Positions 60,868 through 64,000 of a stretch of DNA of 64,000 bases are shown one piece after another (within the stretch, counting starts at the first letter, position 1; every line of letters begins with the position of its first letter). This DNA comes from Enterococcus mundtii (GTDB lineage Bacteria; Bacillota; Bacilli; Lactobacillales; Enterococcaceae), in contig NZ_AP019810.1 in NCBI RefSeq assembly GCF_013394305.1, positions 1,557,501 to 1,621,500 on the forward strand, written 5' to 3'. The notes below the pieces were generated by a model, which made no database searches, had not been told where the DNA came from, and saw only the letters and a program-made list of their open reading frames with translations. The position numbers and the translations under genes are program-made.

Positions 60868-61611
60868 GTGATCGAGCTAGTAAATGTGTCGAAGCAGTAT
60901 GAAAAGACCAAGTCGTTGCATAAGATTAGTTTTACTGTAAAACAAGGGGAAGTGATCGGGATCGTTGGGAAAAGTGGTTCTGGGAAATCGACCTTGTTAC
61001 GTTTATTGAATTTGATGGAAACGCCTACTGAAGGCACAATCAAACTAAATGGTGTAGATGTTCAGTCATTATCAAAAAAAGAGCGCCGGCAGCAACAACA
61101 AAAAATAGGCATGATTTTTCAACATCATAACCTACTTGAAAATTTACGTGTTTATGAAAATGTTGCATTACCATTGAAGTTACAAAGGAAAAAAGAGCCT
61201 AAAAAAATCAATGATCTACTCGATTTTGTTGGCATGAGTCATAAAGCAGAAAGCTATCCAGTCAAACTTTCTGGCGGAGAAAGACAACGGGTTTCTATTG
61301 CAAGAGCGTTAAGTAGAGATCCGCATTTGTTACTTTGTGATGAAGCAACGAGTTCTTTAGATGAAGAAAATACAGAAAGTGTGGTTCGCTTATTACATAA
61401 AACACATGCCGAGTTTCAACCGACTATTTTTTTTGTTAGTCATGAACTGGAAACGGTCAAACGCTTATGTAAACGGATCTTAGTCATGGAAAATGGGCAT
61501 CTGATCGGTGAATTGATGAATGACCCAAAACAGTACGAGGAAGAGGAACTAACTTATTTTGAAAAAATAAAAAGGAGTTTGACTGATGAACTTGCCCACA
61601 GCATTGATTGA
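60868..61611 (+). CDS. metN: Methionine-type ABC importer, ATPase subunit
   Basis: A 247-residue ABC ATPase: Walker A GKSGSGKST, Q-loop IFQHHNLLENLRVYENVALPL, signature LSGGERQRV, Walker B LLLCDEATSSLD, H-loop VSHELET. It starts at GTG after GGAGGA. It is much shorter than typical MetN (about 340) because the C-terminal NIL methionine-sensing domain is missing, so it would lack trans-inhibition by methionine. It overlaps metI by 26 bases. Substrate (methionine or a related compound) is inferred from its permease and lipoprotein partners. Confidence 0.9.
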   Translation: MIELVNVSKQYEKTKSLHKISFTVKQGEVIGIVGKSGSGKSTLLRLLNLMETPTEGTIKLNGVDVQSLSKKERRQQQQKIGMIFQHHNLLENLRVYENVALPLKLQRKKEPKKINDLLDFVGMSHKAESYPVKLSGGERQRVSIARALSRDPHLLLCDEATSSLDEENTESVVRLLHKTHAEFQPTIFFVSHELETVKRLCKRILVMENGHLIGELMNDPKQYEEEELTYFEKIKRSLTDELAHSID

Positions 61612-62257
61612 ATATTGGCCGTCTCTAATCAATAGTTTGAAAGAAACGGGCATCATGATGGCGATTTCCATGTTCGTTTGTGTGTTGGGAGGTTTGCCAG
61701 TAGGATTAGGTCTATATTTGACAAATCCCAAGGTCAGAGGGACACACCCTTGGTTATACTGGTTACTCAACTTCATTGTGACAGTCGTTCGCTCGTTTCC
61801 TTATCTTTTATTAGTGATTGCGTTGATCCCAGTGACGCGATCAATTTTAGGAAAGGCCTTTGGACCTGTTCCTTCATCTATACCACTTAGTATTGTAGCA
61901 GTCGCGATTTTTGCTCGTTTAGTGGAGCAAGTGTTGTTAGATGTCCCTGAAGAGATCTATGCCTTATCGAATTCTTTAGGCGCTTCCAGATTTCAATACA
62001 TCTGGCACTTCTTATTTGTTGAAGCGCGAAGCGGCTTAGTGTTGGCTTATACTACGACAACAGTTAGTATGATCTCTTATTCCACCGTCATGGGTGTCGT
62101 AGGTGGTGGCGGAATCGGTGATTTTGCTGTCCGTGTCGGCTATCAACGGTATGAGTATGGTGTCATGTATGTTGCTATTGTGATCATGATCGCTTTGGTC
62201 TTCTTTTTACAAATGTTTGGAAATTTTGTTGCACAATCATTAGATAAACGAAAGTAG
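61586..62257 (+). CDS. metI: Methionine-type ABC importer, permease subunit
   Basis: A 223-residue permease with five to six transmembrane segments and the coupling-helix motif EEIYALSNSLGASRFQYIWHF (EAA-type). The end (GVVGGGGIGDFAVRVGYQRYEYGVMYVAIVI) is characteristic of MetI. AAGGAG precedes the ATG inside the end of metN, indicating coupled translation. Confidence 0.94.
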   Translation: MNLPTALIEYWPSLINSLKETGIMMAISMFVCVLGGLPVGLGLYLTNPKVRGTHPWLYWLLNFIVTVVRSFPYLLLVIALIPVTRSILGKAFGPVPSSIPLSIVAVAIFARLVEQVLLDVPEEIYALSNSLGASRFQYIWHFLFVEARSGLVLAYTTTTVSMISYSTVMGVVGGGGIGDFAVRVGYQRYEYGVMYVAIVIMIALVFFLQMFGNFVAQSLDKRK

Positions 62258-62267
62258 GAAAAAAGTT

Positions 62268-63083
62268 ATGAAAAAGTTTTATTTATTTGCGTTTGCTTTA
62301 GTTGGAGTTCTAGTTTTAGCGGCTTGTGGTGGAAGCAATGAAACCGCAGAAAGTAAAAAAGAAATCACTGTAGCGGTTCAATTGGAATCCTCAAAAGATA
62401 TTCTAGAAATTGCCAAAAAAGAAGTAGAAAAATCAGGCTACACGATCAATATCATGGAAGTCAGTGATAATGTTGCTTATAATGATGCCGTCCAACATAA
62501 GGAAGCAGATGCAAACTTTGCGCAACACGAACCCTTTATGGAACGATTCAATCAAGAAAAAGACGCTGATTTAGTAGCTGTCCAACCAATCTATTTTTTT
62601 GCCGGCGGATTTTATTCAAAAGAATATGATGATGTTAATGATTTGCCAGAAAATGCAAAAGTCGGTATTCCGAGTGATCCAACAAATGAAGGTCGTGCGC
62701 TAGCGATTTTGAATGAGAATGAGATCATTCAATTGAAAGATGGAGTTGGTTTTGATGGTACAGTCGCAGATATTATAGAGAATCCTAAAAATCTTACCTT
62801 TGAAAGTATTGATCTTTTGAATCTAGTAAAAGCTTATGATGAAAGTGATATTGCGATGGTCTTTTGTTATCCAGCATATTTGGAACCAGCAAACTTGACG
62901 ACAGAAGATGCCTTGTTACTTGAAGACGAAGCAGCAAGTAAACATTATGCGTTGCAATTAGTTACTCGAGAGGAAGAAAAAGATAGCGAGAAAATCAAGG
63001 TGTTGAAAGAAGCGATGACTACACCAGAAGTCGCTGACTACATCAAAAATAATTCAAAAGGCTCAAATATCCCAGCTTTTTAA
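62268..63083 (+). CDS. metQ: Methionine-type ABC importer, substrate-binding lipoprotein
   Basis: A 271-residue NlpA family lipoprotein: signal sequence LFAFALVGVLVLAACGG with lipobox LAAC, then KEITVAVQLESSKDILEIAKKE, and a two-lobed binding domain with NFAQHEPFMERFN and GIPSDPTNEGRAL that are typical of MetQ. In relatives it binds L- or D-methionine. Last gene of metNIQ, followed by a very long perfect hairpin. Confidence 0.94.
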   Translation: MKKFYLFAFALVGVLVLAACGGSNETAESKKEITVAVQLESSKDILEIAKKEVEKSGYTINIMEVSDNVAYNDAVQHKEADANFAQHEPFMERFNQEKDADLVAVQPIYFFAGGFYSKEYDDVNDLPENAKVGIPSDPTNEGRALAILNENEIIQLKDGVGFDGTVADIIENPKNLTFESIDLLNLVKAYDESDIAMVFCYPAYLEPANLTTEDALLLEDEAASKHYALQLVTREEEKDSEKIKVLKEAMTTPEVADYIKNNSKGSNIPAF

Positions 63084-63151
63084 ACAACGTGCTCACCATA
63101 ACGAAAAATGTTGTGAGTGATATCTTTAGGTGTTATGTTTTGATAGATTGA

Positions 63152-63214
63152 TTTTCTTGGATAAAATAAAAAAATACAGCCATGTGCTGTATTTTTTTAT
63201 TTTATCCAAGAAAA
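63152..63214 (+). terminator. 29-bp perfect hairpin terminator after metQ
   Basis: TTTTCTTGGATAAAATAAAA plus AAATACAGC on the left arm pair perfectly with GCTGTATTTTTTTATTTTATCCAAGAAAA on the right, with loop CATGT. T runs lie within the arm. The rest of the gap to 63439 has no convincing gene. Confidence 0.85.
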
Positions 63215-63439
63215 GGAATAATTGAAATCATTCGATAAACTTAGTGGACTGTTGATTTTTTGCGGTTATTATACATTACTTTTTTTTTGTTCATCGTTAT
63301 GTTTCCATAAAAATATTTTTCCAGAAAAAAGTGTTTTCTTATTGAGATATTTATCAGTTATTCTTTTTAAAGAGCGAGATAGATTATGTTTTATGGTTTA
63401 CTGTATAACGAACTATCCGCTATCAATAAGGAGCTTGAG

Positions 63440-64000
63440 ATGAAAAAAAACAACTTGAAAAAAATTGCAGCAACAAGCATGTTACTTCTTTCGTTAGGAG
63501 GACCAGTCGTGACATCTGCGGCAAGTCAATCAACAGGTGATTCGGCGAATATCAGTAATCAGGTAGAAGAACAGTTGACGATCAAAAACGGTGATTTCAA
63601 TGAGGGTTTGAACCATTGGATCGTTTCTAGTCCAGGTACACAGAATCCAACAATCGAAGAGTTAAGCGGGAATAAATATGCAGTTGCTACTTATGGAGAA
63701 AACATTCATCAATATTTGGCACTGAAACCAAACACGACCTATACATTTGGCTATGATGTAGCAGGTAGTGCTGATTTTTCAGCAAAAGTTGAATTTGGTA
63801 CGATGAATCATGATGAAGGTTTTATTTCGTTAGAAGAAACATCACACAACAATGAAAACTGGACACGTAGAGAATTTACATTTACTACACCTGAAACAGA
63901 CAATACATACATTATTCGTTTCTCTTCAACAGGAAATGGCTGGGCGAAATTTGACAATATTCAAGTAGAACCAGAAAAAACAGAAACGAGTTTATTGACT
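63440..64000 (+). CDS. Secreted protein with carbohydrate-binding-like domain (partial, runs off the window)
   Basis: AAGGAG precedes an ATG that opens a frame still running at the window end (187 codons seen). Residues 1-28 are a signal peptide (NNLKKIAATSMLLLSLGG, cleavage near TSAA-SQ). Residues about 48-180 form a jelly-roll of the CBM4/9 or CBM22 kind: IKNGDFNEGLNHW (N-G-D-F-x-x-x-L-x-x-W), LKPNTTYTFGYDV, WTRREFTFTTP, and FDNIQVEP closing the domain. Such modules usually precede a glycoside hydrolase, lyase or toxin domain, which lies beyond the window. The rest of the protein and its function are unknown. Confidence 0.85.
   Translation, partial: MKKNNLKKIAATSMLLLSLGGPVVTSAASQSTGDSANISNQVEEQLTIKNGDFNEGLNHWIVSSPGTQNPTIEELSGNKYAVATYGENIHQYLALKPNTTYTFGYDVAGSADFSAKVEFGTMNHDEGFISLEETSHNNENWTRREFTFTTPETDNTYIIRFSSTGNGWAKFDNIQVEPEKTETSLLT

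Noticed and set aside
63222-63443. 73-codon frame upstream of the secreted protein
   Set aside because: Starts without a ribosome binding site in AT-rich DNA and overlaps the ribosome binding site and start of the next gene; amino acids are Phe/Ser/Leu-rich noise.

Overview
The window is about 64 kb around the chromosomal replication origin of a low-GC Gram-positive bacterium, best read as an Enterococcus of the E. faecium group. The reasons are the partial rrn operon with a tRNA-Ala(TGC) in the 16S-23S spacer, the enterococcal order croRS-serS-guaB and rpmH-dnaA-dnaN-yaaA-recF-gyrB-gyrA-rpsF-ssb-rpsR-gdpP-rplI-dnaB-purA, the codon use and the lactic-acid-bacterial accessory genes. Species level cannot be fixed from the sequence alone.

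Layout. At 1-2700 an rrn operon reads leftward (23S 5' end, tRNA-Ala, 16S, tandem promoters). At 3-6.5 kb are the cell-envelope stress two-component system croRS and serS with a T-box leader. From 6.6 to 13.4 kb, leftward: guaB, a DUF1129 membrane protein, ychF, parB, parA and rsmG. At 13.7-15.6 kb lies a lipase plus membrane-anchored partner that looks like a type VII secretion antibacterial lipase and its immunity protein, followed by a broken VanZ-like gene. From 16.4 to 22.8 kb, leftward: mnmG, mnmE, khpB, yidC, rnpA, rpmH. The bipartite oriC flanks dnaA (about 22.9-23.3 and 24.65-24.85 kb); from there the replication, gyrase, ribosomal and c-di-AMP genes run rightward to purA at 39.2 kb. 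ParB-binding-like parS sites are scattered over the window, as expected near an origin.

From 39.5 to 54.5 kb the content is metabolic and accessory: DegV, an ABC-F protein, pyruvate oxidase, an oxidoreductase, a ZIP metal transporter, several small membrane proteins, and a beta-glucoside operon (6-phospho-beta-glucosidase, PTS EIIC, RpiR regulator) with a hairpin that covers the EIIC ribosome binding site. After a LOG-family pseudogene with three lesions comes a methyltransferase preceded by a long structured leader.

The most interesting region is 56.5-60.3 kb: a compact cluster that looks like a ribosomally made, radical-SAM-modified peptide system. It has a divergent ABC exporter, a 28-residue candidate precursor ending in a Cys-Asn-Cys core, a radical SAM/SPASM enzyme whose best start codon is ATC rather than ATG, and a PqqD-like peptide-recognition protein. 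The first and last steps of the cluster carry members of a five-copy, structure-conserving terminator repeat. The window closes with a methionine-type ABC importer (metNIQ) and the start of a secreted carbohydrate-binding-like protein cut by the window edge.
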